DNA from: Notospermus geniculatus
Lineage: Eukaryota > Nemertea > Pilidiophora > Heteronemertea > Lineidae
Direction of reading: 5' to 3'
Length of the DNA stretch: 64,000 bases
NCBI GenBank assembly: GCA_002633025.1
Contig: NMRB01000544.1
Coordinates: 133,602-197,601, forward strand
A model generated the notes under the pieces. It was not told the DNA's origin. It made no database searches and worked only from the letters and a program-made list of their open reading frames with translations. Every line of letters begins with the position of its first letter. The first letter of the stretch is position 1. The position numbers were made by a program, and so were the translations under genes. Below are positions 30,861-41,514 of this stretch, piece by piece.

Positions 30861-31886
30861 GTACTTAAGATTATTAGGGGTAGGCCTACTTGAGCCCTCC
30901 ACCATCTGTGTATATGGCTTGTGGCTGTTGTTTGTTGTGCTATGGTTTGATACTTGCGTGTGTTGTACATGTATCGGCACGACCTCTTCTTTCCTATTCC
31001 CGGGGCCTTCTAATGGGCCCTAGTGGACCTAGTTCACGTGGGTGTGGGGTGGAGGGGGTCTGCCTTCCCTGTCCTGGTACTTCCTGCCCTCTTGGAGGCG
31101 CCTTCAGTAGGGGGCAGGATCGATAGATTGATTGTTTTGGCGTATCCCCGTAGGGGTAAGAAGTTCGAATTTTGAGCTGGAGGAAGCTCTGTAGAGAGAC
31201 AAGAGTGACGGGGAGGGCGGCCCCCTCGATGCCACACCCTTGTGTTCCTTAGAGGTGATCTGGAAGAGTATGAGTACAGATGGGTTCTTGTGGGAGGAAA
31301 TGCTATCGGTTATCCTTTTCAGGGGTTTAATAAACTTGGTAGTAGTAGCTACAATCCACGATAAGCCGAGCATGGTGTTGATTGGGGTTATTAGGGGTAT
31401 ATAAGCCCACCACCGTCTACGTCCACCGTCTACGTGTGTGCCTTATGCGGCTGTGGTTTTTGGTGCTATGGTCGGTGTTGGGCATATCGGCACGACCTCT
31501 TCTTTCCTATTCCCGGGGCCTTCTAATGGGCCCTAGTGGACCTAGTTCACGTGGGTGTGGGATGGAGGGGGTCTGCCTTCCCTGTCCTGGTGCTTCCTGC
31601 CCTCTTGGAGGTGTTTTCAGTAGGGACATGGTCGATAGGTTAATTGTTTTGGCTTATCCTAGTAGGGGGATGGAAATTCGAATTGTGATCTCTAGCGAGC
31701 TCTGTAGAGAAGCAAGAGGGAGGCAGAGCATGGACGGGGAGGGCGGCCCCCTCGATCATACCACGCCCTTGTGTTCTTTACAGATGATCTTGACGAGTCC
31801 AGATGAGGTCTCGCGGGAGGGAATGCTAGGCCCTCCCTTTCAGGTCTAAGCCTATCGGTAAGATTTCTTTCTGGTTTTGGATCGTG
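30861..31886 (+). repeat. 513-bp tandem duplication
   Basis: ATCGGCACGACCTCTTC occurs at 30973 and 31486, and homology continues through TTCTAATGGGCCCTAGTGGACC, GGAGGGCGGCCCCCTCGAT and the flanking TTATTAGGGGTA. The copies differ by scattered substitutions and a few indels. No gene recognised. Confidence 0.85.
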
Positions 31887-32460
31887 GGTCATACTTGGAG
31901 CCACGGGGGAGCTACGATCGGGGGAATCTCCCCATAGCCTTGGGGGTAATTGTGCAGTGGCTTTAAGTTCATTCGTTTCCTACAGGCCAGATGGGCCCGG
32001 CGTCCAGCATCACCCGTAATGATGGACCACGTGGTTAGTGCACGGTTCTAACTCCAGGCATTTTCTTTTTTTTGTGTGTGTGTGTGTGTGTTTTCCGCAC
32101 ATGACTAGCGACGGGTGGAGGTGGTTCTGCGGCGCTTGGGACCTTTGCCGCGCTGATCCAGTATTCTAGGCGAATACCGAGTATGGATATTTTGAGGAAT
32201 ATCACTTGCCTGGACGTAAGTTCAAGTTTGTCAAGGAAGCTAATTGAGTCAATGTAATCGTGAAACCTTCAGATACGACATGTTTAATCCATGGGGCATT
32301 ATATTTGGGACCTCCGGGTCAGGCTGGTCTTGTTCCTGGCCAAAGTCTATGCTGATTTTTCGTCCTAAATTTCTGGGCGTACATGTAGACCGTCAAGTCC
32401 TTCGGGGCTATGTGGATATTACTTTTATCTTGAGGTAGGGTGTCCGTTAGTCCCGTTACG
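31887..32460. other. Gene-free segment with GT microsatellite
   Basis: A T/GT-rich simple repeat is at 32066-32094. The rest is unassigned. Confidence 0.5.
32073..32091 (+). repeat. (GT)n microsatellite
   Basis: About nine and a half GT units following a T run. Confidence 0.95.
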
Positions 32461-32531
32461 CTGGGGTACGGATGTAAGAGTTGGGAGTTTTTTAGAGATG
32501 GGAGATTGTTGTTCTTACATCCGTACCCCAG
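32461..32531. repeat. Hairpin with perfect 18-bp arms
   Basis: CTGGGGTACGGATGTAAG and its exact inverse enclose a 35-base loop. Arm length and loop size would suit a structured RNA or a minimal MITE; no flanking duplication seen. Confidence 0.8.
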
Positions 32532-32614
32532 CAAGTCAGAATCCACCCTTGAGTGTAAGGCTGGTTGGCCACGATGGCAGTTAGTTGTTTTCACTTCCCC
32601 AATTCTTACCTAGA

Positions 32615-32682
32615 ACGTGCGAGCGACGTCTCAACACTTTGGATACTTTGTTATCCAAAGTGTTGTGACGTCGATCGCACGT
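32615..32682. repeat. Cruciform-capable junction palindrome
   Basis: The right end of one element unit and the left end of the next meet head to tail around CTTTGT, so about 31 bp on each side are complementary (ACGTGCGAGCGACGTC versus GACGTCGATCGCACGT). Confidence 0.85.
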
Positions 32683-32767
32683 GATCCCAATAATTCCCTC
32701 AGTGTGTTTTTGGAAGCGCCGGGGGGTGAGGGACCGGCCTCGTGCGGCTGGGTGATGCTGGTGTGTA

Positions 32768-32791
32768 NNNNNNNNNNNNNNNNNNNNNNNN
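32768..32791. other. N gap beside poly-C
   Basis: Twenty-four Ns followed by about 20 Cs. It lies where the second unit of the 3.9-kb element should carry its own hairpin array. Confidence 0.9.
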
Positions 32792-32959
32792 GCCCCCCCC
32801 CCCCCCCCCCCACTGAATAAAGTGTAAGGCGTTGTCAGCACGATTCTAGTTAGTTGTTTTCACTTCCCCAATTCTTACCTAGAACGTGCGAGCGACGTCT
32901 CAACACTTTGGATACTTTGTTGTAAAGTGCATATAACTCCGGTGCATGATGACGTAGTT

Positions 32960-33624
32960 TATGGGCGGTTATAACCGCAAATAAAGACGTTACAAAATAA
33001 AGACGTTTGTTGTTGTCATAATCTCTAGACGTTGTGGTGATCTCGAGTCGTATCTAAGAAAGACAACAGGTGGCGCTGCACATTCTCTAGACGTTGTGGT
33101 AATCTTGAGTCGTAGCTAAGAAAGACAACAGGTGGCGCTGCACTTTCTCTAGACGTTGTGGTAATCTTGAGTCGTAGCTAAGAAAGACAACAGGTGGCGC
33201 TGCAAAAGAAAAACATCGTTGGTCATACTTTCTCTGGACGTTGTTGTGATCTCGAGTCGTGGCTAAGAAAGACGACAGATGGCGCTGCAGTCGTTCACAT
33301 GATCTTGAGTTGTAGCTAAGAAAGACGTAAGGTGGCGTGTCAGCGAAGGATGACGAAAACACCCGAAGTGTTCCGAACGATACAGCGCCATCTTACGTCT
33401 TTCTTACTACGACTCAAGATTACCACAACGTCTAAAGAAAGTGCAGCGCCATCTGTTGTCTTTCTTAGCTACGACTCGAGATCACCACAACGTCTAGAGA
33501 AAGTGCAGCGCCATCTGTCGTCTTTCTTAGATACGACTCGAGATCACCACAACGTCTAGAGAATATGACAACAACAAACGTATTTATTTTGTAACGTCTT
33601 TATTTGCGGTTATAACCGCCCATA
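32960..33624. mobile_element. FB-like foldback element with 62-bp repeats in its arms
   Basis: Ends TATGGGCGGTTATAACCGC are inverted copies, flanked by GTAGTT on both sides (32954-32959, 33625-33630). The left arm has four tandem units starting CTCTAGACGTTGTGG (33023, 33085, 33147, then a diverged one near 33233), a 62-bp period. The right arm has three in inverse. The layout recalls Drosophila FB and Galileo-type foldback elements. No transposase. It is inserted in a copy of the TTAA element family. Confidence 0.85.
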
Positions 33625-33630
33625 GTAGTT

Positions 33631-33785
33631 GGTATGCGCAGGGTGTAATGGGTGTTTCAAGGTAGGAAGCTTAGTGTACATTACGAACATTACCGAATGC
33701 TCGACTTCGGCAGCCTCGTGGTCTGCCGAAGTTGAGCGTAAAAATTTTTGCATACAAGTCGGAGAGTATATCTGACCTGTCAGCT
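33631..33785 (+). repeat. TTAA-element arm, third copy
   Basis: Nearly identical to 9625-9779 (GGTGTAATGGGTGTTTCAAGG through CCTGTCAGCT), ending at TTAA (33786-33789). Its left continuation (TGCATGATGACG, 32943-32953) lies across the foldback insertion. Confidence 0.8.
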
Positions 33786-33789
33786 TTAA

Positions 33790-34535
33790 AGGCCTAGAAA
33801 ACTATTGTTCTGCCTTCTGTCTGCTGCCTGATCTCTGGCATTTACCCACAAGATGATCACACGCGTCTTTCCTGCGGCTCAGTATGGGAGGACAAAAGAA
33901 AGTGTTCTAGCCAAGCCTGCCTGATCGTTTAACTTTTCCTTTGTTCACTTGGACTTAGACGCAGGAAAGTTGTACGCGTGTGATTATTCTGCGGGTAAAT
34001 GCCTCTGGTGAAGCACCATACAGACATCAGACAATATTTTTTTAGGGGCCGTATTTACGAAGCGCGATTTTCCCCTAATCGCGTGTGACTGTTAAAATCG
34101 CAAGAGATTAACCTAAAGCGCGTATTTACGAATCAAGCGTTTAGCTGCGCGCGGTCTCGGCAGACACGCGCGGTTAATCGCTCGATTTCAGAACAAAGGA
34201 ATTCGCTAAACATGGGTAGGGGGTTGTTTTTCATTCCAACAGTCTTGCATTCAGTTGTTCTGCAGTATGGACGTCCTTTATCTTCGAACTTGCTTACCAA
34301 GATGCAGATGACATTTAGCAAATTACGTCAAATTAATTTTCAACCTCCGTCAGATTTGCTGCACACGATTTTCGTGAGGGGAAAGCGGCTGCCATTTCGG
34401 CCGTAATTTTGGCCTAACATGCCAAACATTTAGCATGTTTTCTACCTAATATGACAGCAGTTCCGCGCTCGTCCTCTATCACTTTCGCTCTCTTCTTCCC
34501 AGCCCATGCGCTCATCTTCGCGGAAATTATAGCCG
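33790..34535. other. Gene-free region
   Basis: Contains short inverted words CGTATTTACGAA...GCGCG near 34047-34135 and Alternating GCGCGC near 34150-34170. No gene. Confidence 0.4.
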
Positions 34536-34909
34536 AGGTTACACTATCGGTACATAAAACCCCCGGGTTTTTTACGGTCACACCTATGAATTGCTGGGCT
34601 TCGAGAAACCCGTCTCTGAAAAACACGGGTTTTTGAGACACGGCAAGCTCGCCGCGCTTTTCGAAATCTCCGTGTTTACGTTAATCAATAGCACGGCGAC
34701 AGGTGGCGCAGCCATTAAGTGACGTCGTTTTCGCACCTCCAACAATGTGTGCCAATACAGAAATGACCGAAGAGTCAGTGCATGCAGCTCCCCTGTCGCC
34801 GTGCTACTTCGCTACGCACTGTAGTAGTGTGACCTCTCGCCAGGATTTTCATACACACGGGTTTGACACGGGTCTGGAAAAACACGAGTATTTTCAAAAA
34901 GTGTAACCT
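34536..34909. mobile_element. TIR element (~374 bp)
   Basis: AGGTTACACT at the left and AGTGTAACCT at the right, with inner inverted patches (CCCGGGTTTTTTAC, GTTTTTGAGACAC). No transposase, no clear target duplication. Confidence 0.55.
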
Positions 34910-35120
34910 TAGCTTATCATGCCGTTTCTTGTCTGACATCATGCCTGGAATAGTGCACTATTGTTCACTTACCCTTTTCACGTAACTTCACATTCTAAAA
35001 CCTTCGCCAGGCCTGAATTACTCAATCGACGCAACTTGATCTGGTCGCCGCATGATTACCAACTGGTCAATCGCGTGCGTACGGATAAACGAACGATCAT
35101 TTCTTCGTAACCTTGCGCTC
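34910..35120. other. Short spacer
   Basis: Nothing recognised. Confidence 0.4.
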
Positions 35121-35821
35121 AAAGCTGAACTAGATCGTTAAAAGCAGCGTACGGGAGGTTTTAAAAAATAAGCCGCGCCATCGCGCGGCTTAAATGTCAA
35201 ACAAGTGCCCATCCGCCATGTTCCAAACGCCCGTCCGCCATGTTTTGAATGTCCCTCCAAACCCAATAGACTTCCAATGTCCGTGGTGGCACCAGCGTAT
35301 TCCAAATCCAATCGGCGTAGGAGTCAAATCATGGCCTCGTATGCAAGTACACGAACATTGTACACGGCAGTATATGAGGCATCAATGTAGACATCAAAAT
35401 CACTGCAAACAAAACAACATAAACATTATAGTTAGAAGCATAAAACGAGAAATAGGCTATACGCAGGCATTACGAAAATAAAAATTGAACAGTACATTCG
35501 GACTGGGAGCGGGCCGGAAATTTCCATACGCCAACCACAGGAACCAGTATTTATGGATTTGGGGAGCAAAATAATAATACTGACAAGGAAGGAAAGCCTG
35601 AGATTTTACACAGCGAGATGGAGCGGCCATCTTGGAATCTGATTCACGCCGACTCGCCCGTCAAATGGCCCCAAAATGTGCACAAAACCACTTACCGACG
35701 AACATTTTCTACATTCTACATCTTCTGTATATTATTTCAGACTAAGCTGACACCTTTGATTAGCATATCCTGTCCAATTAGTAAAGTAATCCACCCTCGA
35801 ACGACGAAGTCGCACTGTCCT

Positions 35822-36406
35822 GCCCACGACTGTTAGAACTGGAATCCATACCGCCGCGTCCTCTATCGGCAGCTTCAAGCAAACGGGGATTTCCGGTCTA
35901 AAAATTGTACATTAACGCGGAAACTACCAAAAAATTTTCAACCTGGGAATGAGTTGTTAGAACTTCCTGCGGCCTGTATTGTTCGCCTACCTGGTTAATA
36001 TCAATCATAAAGAAGTGATCTGTGTAACAACGTTGAGTTATTCGCAAAGAGGTTTGTCTTACTGTTGGAAGATCGGGAAAACTACCCTCAGTAAGGCCGA
36101 AATTGGCATTGTCTGAACAAACTTGTCAACCATTCGTCACACGTTTCAGAACTCACTAATTGCTCTTGTCTGTTACATAGATTTAGGACTCCACTTTCAC
36201 TACAGCTGACCAGAAACAAAGCGGACAGCTTAATTACTTCTATTAACTCATTCCCGTAATCAGTAAATATTTGAATAAAGATCCAATCATATGCAAATTA
36301 GTATGTCGTCATACGGGTCCAAGTAGCCAATCAAATCGCGGAGAATTGGACAGGCGACTGGAGAGCAAGCAGTGAAAAGACCTATTGTGTTCTAACAGTC
36401 GTGTGC
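35822..36406. mobile_element. TIR element nested in the foldback's left arm
   Basis: CACGACTGTTAGAAC and its inverse GTTCTAACAGTCGTG bound about 585 bp. It lies in the block absent from the matching right arm, so it entered after, or with, the arm insertion. No gene. Confidence 0.65.
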
Positions 36407-36774
36407 CACCGATATGACCCAAATCCCTAGCCAAATGCATCAGAACGAGGCTCCAGCCGGGAAACCCTGAAATCTAAAAATAGTACGTGGCCAGTGCTGC
36501 CAGGCCAATCAGCAGGTAGATTTCTGTGCGCCAACACTGTAATGCACTAACAAAGAAGGGCGAGGCCAAGGCCAGTTGAAAAAGGTCTAGCAGGTCAACC
36601 AAACGGTTCGATATACGGTAACTAATCGTTGACTAATGAAAAGTAATGAAAGTAACCTACCTTTCAGGATGTGAAAGGTGTGACTTTATCCGTTCTAATG
36701 CAGAAAAACACGAAAAAATATACACACGGGTGTCCTTCTCTGACTAAGGAAATCGCCATTTTGTATTCTGGGCC

Positions 36775-37735
36775 TATGAAATCCGACCTCGACGCAATCA
36801 TCCACGCATAACATTGTATAAATTCTTACATTCCTCTATTCGAAATTGGATTTCTTTATTACAATGTAAAAATTCACAGAATGTTACTCTAAATTCCCAC
36901 TTACCTGTCCCATTCCAGAACTCGGAAAAAATGACTAAGTCCGAATTTGACGATAATAGGGTGGGGGTATGGTGAGAAACAATAATGACCTGTCCACTTG
37001 ATTGTCCCACGATCCCAAGCCTTGCGAAGAATGACCGCGTGCGATAACTTAATTTGAATGGGGTGATGGCTGACGTGACCTAGGCTATTGGTAAGTGACA
37101 TAACAATGTAATACAAGTTTGAACACTGAGAATGTTGATCTTCTGTTCAAATTTTATTATTATCAGGCAATTGGATTGGATTGGATCAGATTTTACGCCG
37201 ACTATGATCAATTTCAATGAGTGTGCACATTCAAGCCTTGGAAACCTGCGATCAGTTTCATGCGCTTGACGATCAGCGAACAAGTATGACTTGGCCCTTA
37301 TACTGACAAGGGAGCCGTATTCTTACAATTAAATCCTTGTTTACACTGGCGGCGCGGTGCGATGCGTTGAAAAAAATCGCCAAGCGGTGTCAGTTTTGAC
37401 ATAGCGCAGCGGTGCGGTGGTCATGATTAGCAGAAATTACACCATTCATGTCATTCAAATTGTGACAAATATTCCAGAATCCTCAGCTCACGCGGCAGGC
37501 GATTCACCGCGGAAAAATACTGCAGGAGCGGTCGGGGCGGTGGAAATCGCTCGTCACGCTCTACCGCTTCTTACTGCATCGCGTCCCACCACAAGTGTCA
37601 ACAGCTATAGGCTTAACAATGGGAACAACCAGNTAAGCCCATACACATAGGGATCGGCGGCGGCCATCATGCAACCTTTGAAGTGCGCTGGTTGTTCCTC
37701 CTGTCAGTATAATTCCTCCAAGGTATGGGTGATTG
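36775..37735. other. Core of the 3.3-kb foldback
   Basis: Unique sequence between the arms with GCGGTGCG words (37348-37420) and one N (37633). No protein family recognised. Confidence 0.4.
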
Positions 37736-38404
37736 CGTCAAGGTCAGATTACAAAATGGCGATTTCGTAGTCAGAGAAGGACACGTGTGTGTGTATTTTT
37801 TCGTGTTTTCCTGCATTAGAACGGATAAAGTCACACGCTTTCACATCTTGAAAGGTAGGTTACTTTCATTACATTTCATTAGTCGGTCTAATTAGTTTTA
37901 TCGAGCCGTGTGGTTGACCTGCTAGGCCTGTTCAATTGACCTTGGCCTCGCCTTCTTTGTCCCTGCATTCCAAAAATGTTTGCGTATAGAAAGTTCCGGC
38001 CCGCTCCCAGTCCGAATGTACTGAAAGTTCAATTTTTATTTTCGTAATGCCTGCGTGTAGCCTATTTCTCGTTTTATCCTTCTAACTTATGTTTATTTTG
38101 TTTTGCTTGCAGTGACTGTGATGCCTACATTGATGCCTCGTGTACTGCCCTGTACAATGTTCGTGTACTTGCATACGAGGCCATGATGCGACTCCTTCGC
38201 CGATTGGATTTGGAATACGCTGGCGCCATCACGGACATTGGAAGTCTATTGGGTTTTGAGAGACATTCAAAACATGGCGGACGGGCGTTTGGAACATGGC
38301 GGATGGGCACTTGTTTGACATTTAAGCCGCGCGATGGCGCGGCTTATTTTTTAAAACCTCCCGTGCGCTGCTTTTAACGATCTAGTTCAGCTTTAAGACA
38401 ATGT

Positions 38405-38672
38405 TAACAGCGGGCCCATACTATCGATGAGCACAAAAGCTGACAATTTTGACTGGTATTTTGACGATGTTGATTGCAAAATTGCCGTCTCAGTTGAAGC
38501 GAGAAACAAAATGGCGGCCATCCATTCCTGACTCGTACCTAGGCTCAAAACTACGGTACTGGGTATACTTTTGTAGATCGAACTATACCCAGGGTATAGT
38601 TTTGTAGGACGACATTGAACCTGGGTATAGTTCTGTTATACCCAGGACGACATTAACCGATTCGGCGTAAAT
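38405..38672 (-). mobile_element. Half copy of the CTGGGTATA Mutator-like element
   Basis: Closely matches the right half of 41878-42598, from CTATCGATGAGCACAAAAGC through TATACCCAGGACGACATTAA to the end CCGATTCGGC. The left half is absent. It begins immediately after the 3.3-kb foldback. Confidence 0.8.
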
Positions 38673-39617
38673 GGAAGGGGTGACGGGTGATTACGTAATA
38701 AGCTGTCACCCCTTCTATTTGCCTAAACAACTGCAAAAATAGTCAACACAATTAATTATGCATGAGTAAAATCGCGTACGAATAAAATAATTTTCAGTTT
38801 GAGTCACCACACTGGTTTATACGCAGAAGTTTTGGACCACATTCGGATTCGATCGGATCGCATGTGAATTTTAGTCTGTCGTCAAAACGGCCCTATTGTG
38901 ACACTCTGTCGTTTCTGCTGTTATCTTGAACAAAATTAGCCTCTGACATGTCTGAGTCATCAAACCAATACGTGGACGAAATCGATGCAATCCATTCTCA
39001 AACATTTATTGTATCTCATCACAAAGGATGATGTTACTTACCTGTGCTAATATTTTCTTTCAGAACAATACCAGCCATTATTATTATCGTATCGTCATTC
39101 TAAGGTACAACAATTTCATTTAGTATATAATGGCAGGAAGTGAAAATCTTTCAATAAGTAACACACTGACCTGCAACCTCACATACACCTTGATTACACA
39201 AATTTAAAAATGGCATGGAATCAAATACTTTATGTACATTCGCGCGGAAGTAAAATGGATAAGAAAATAAGCTGTGAATATCATTTCGTTGTATAGTTAT
39301 TTCTCTCAATCAAAGTTGAAAGCTTGTAAACAGGTTACTTCACAACATCAGGCACATTTCTGTGGTATATCATGCGCAAACTATACACACGTACAGAGAA
39401 CTTCAAGTAACCGGGTGTAACGTTTTTGAATGTTCCCCATCTGTCACTGTTCCTCTGCTATTGTCTGACGGAATAAGCTGCGACTTTACAATAAGGGACA
39501 CACACAGAAACGTGACGGTCTGTGTGCAAGCATTTCCCTAACAATAAGGGGAAACACTGACGTATGGAACAACTGGCAGATGTTTCACAGGGAAGCACTA
39601 GGCGTATGGAGTGTTCT
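38673..39617. other. Gene-free region with repeat R3 copy 2
   Basis: Mostly unique. The segment 39430-39600 matches 23580-23750. A small inverted pair AAGGGGTGAC and GTCACCCCTT is at 38675-38715. Confidence 0.5.
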
Positions 39618-39982
39618 GGTAAAACCTAGTAAGTCACATTTTGGTCAAAATTGAGTTAGGACCATTTTTGGACTTACTAGGTTTGACCTCATGTATAACA
39701 TAATTATGCAGAAACCAATTTTATTGACTTGCTAGGTTTTTGTTGATAAATTGTCCACGAAGCTGATTTCATCCAATACTGGAAAAACCTAGTAAGTCGC
39801 ATTGCCATGGTTACTGCCAAAATAATATACACAAAAGTTATTATGTAATTTACTCATCCAGGGACAGGACAAGTATAATCACAAAGCAAGTTGTTTTTGA
39901 AAAGCGGTAGCTTAATCCTGGCAGGGTGAAGTTTTTGGTCATTATCTCATAATTAGGTTCTTACGACTTACCAGGTTTTACC
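39618..39982. mobile_element. TIR element with internal copies of its end motif (365 bp)
   Basis: GGTAAAACCTAGTAAGTC at the left, inverted at the right. The motif CCTAGTAAGTC or its inverse also occurs three times inside (near 39695, 39737 and 39788). No transposase. Confidence 0.75.
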
Positions 39983-40000
39983 AGACCCCTCAAGAATTGT

Positions 40001-41025
40001 ACAGTCTTTGGCAAAAAAATTATCTCCACCTGATACCTTGAATATTTCAACTACTACTGGGCGATCATGGTTTGTTCCGCATGAAAGTATTTCCTGTTGG
40101 TGATATTTCTGCATCGAAATTTTGGATATTTCGAAATAACTTAACTGTGTAATAGCTCATCAGAAAAAAAAACACTAAATATCTATATTTTTATTATATA
40201 ATTTTTGGTGTCATTTGTTGCTGCTTTGATAGAGTGTTGGAGTTTAAGACTTTGAGATTTGTTTCGTCAAAATATGTTGAATAGTTGCTGAGATCACAGA
40301 GATTATCAAAATTTCGATAATTTGAAAATTTTTCACAAAATTTTGACATCAGTAGACAGAGCTCACCTAAAAATCTACAAGTATGAAGTTTTAGCGTAAA
40401 CTGATTAGAAGTTGGGCATGATTGTCAAAATATGCAATATTTCTGCCCAAATAACGCAACAAACTCCCAAAATTTTAAAAACCCATATTCTGAGGTGAGC
40501 TTTATCTAATGGCATCAAAATTTCCTGAAAATCACCTAGACTGGTACCCGGTTTTCTGGGCAGCTTGCATTCGAAGACCGGTGAAAGCAAATGATCTGCG
40601 GCGGATTCCCGACGAGTGACGACATAGACCGGCGCCGAGCTAAATATAGACCAGCGGGCGCCATGATGGTTTCATGCTTTTCTTGCGTCTGTCCTAGTAT
40701 TTTTAATCAGGACATTGTTCGGTCTAAAAAGCACGAAAATCTCAAATTATCAAAATTCTGATAACATCAAATATCTCAGCAACCACTTGATGACACAAAG
40801 CACCAAATCCTTAGGAAGTTCTACTCTATCAAAACGTCTACAAAAATTACATAATATTGATGAGCTATTACATAATTACGATATTTCGAAATATCCAAAA
40901 TTTTGATGCAGAAATATGATCAACAGGATATACTTTCATGTGGAACAAATCGTGTTAAATTGGCCTATAGTAGTATTTGAATTATTCAAGGTGTCAGGTG
41001 GAGATAAACTTTTGTCAAAGACTGT
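40001..41025. mobile_element. 1-kb foldback element
   Basis: The left arm (40001-40345) and right arm (40725-41025) are diverged inverse copies: ACAGTCTTTG ends, TTATCTCCACCTGA, ATTTTGGATATTTCGAAAT and TGATAATTTGA blocks all recur. The ~380-bp core has no gene. It lies 18 bp from the preceding TIR element. Confidence 0.8.
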
Positions 41026-41510
41026 AGGCCTACCTTAATATCATCAGCGTGCTCATATTCTCCTGCAGGATGTTGTTTTATGTTTCGCCATGAATTCTGT
41101 GGAAATCAGAACTGAACTTGTGTTTGATCAGCGGGCTACTAAAAACACACTGATTTAACACAAGTTCACTTCAATCAGTTTTGAAAACCATCCACAGAAA
41201 TACCCTGTCATGTGATCAACGACAAGCACGGGTAGGGAAGTACATTATATACACTATCATATCGTTGCGAATAAACTGCTGCCACATGACCCCTGACTTA
41301 TTTTTTCTGTGGCCTTGTCGTTGGGGGCGATGGTGGTTACATTTCGAGTTACGATTAGGGCGAGTCACAGAAGAATATGCAAATGTAGTTGCTGTCAAAT
41401 CGGTGGTTTGGACATACCTGTTGATTATGCCTGTTGATATGAAAAATCAACATGCTATTTGATCGAATACAAATGCGGTTCAAAATGCTTGCGTGTAAAC
41501 GGGGTAGTTA
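41026..41510. other. Gene-free region
   Basis: Contains a short inverted pair GAACTTGTGTT / AACACAAGTTC (41115-41170) and nothing else recognised. Confidence 0.4.
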
Positions 41511-41514
41511 TTAA

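Larger units (their letters stand above)
29046..32937. mobile_element. 3.9-kb TIR element carrying a hairpin-cassette array
   Basis: The left end TATCCAAAGTGTTGTGACG is matched, inverted, at 32610-32646, then CTTTGT, then a second left end (32653) and a second right end (to 32931) followed by CTTTGT again. Comparison with the empty copy at 15545 shows host sequence resuming at 32938 (TGTAAAGTGCA). It is therefore one insertion, probably a tandem dimer whose second unit is mostly an N gap. Inside are the hairpin array, a 513-bp duplication and a microsatellite. No transposase recognised. Confidence 0.7.
35121..38394. mobile_element. 3.3-kb foldback element
   Basis: The ends AAAGCTGAACTAGATCGTTA are inverted copies. 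The right arm (about 37740-38394) matches left-arm pieces 35121-35560 and 36525-36770, so a ~960-bp block is inserted in the left arm. Arms contain AAGCCGCGC...GCGCGGCTT hairpins and CGCCATGTT words. The right arm reads open for about 85 codons after a TTTGCTTGCAG acceptor-like sequence, and the left copy has stops. No transposase recognised. Confidence 0.8.

Noticed and set aside
32997-33600. CRISPR-like or minisatellite gene array
   Set aside because: The 62-bp units lie in inverted arms of a foldback element with target duplication.
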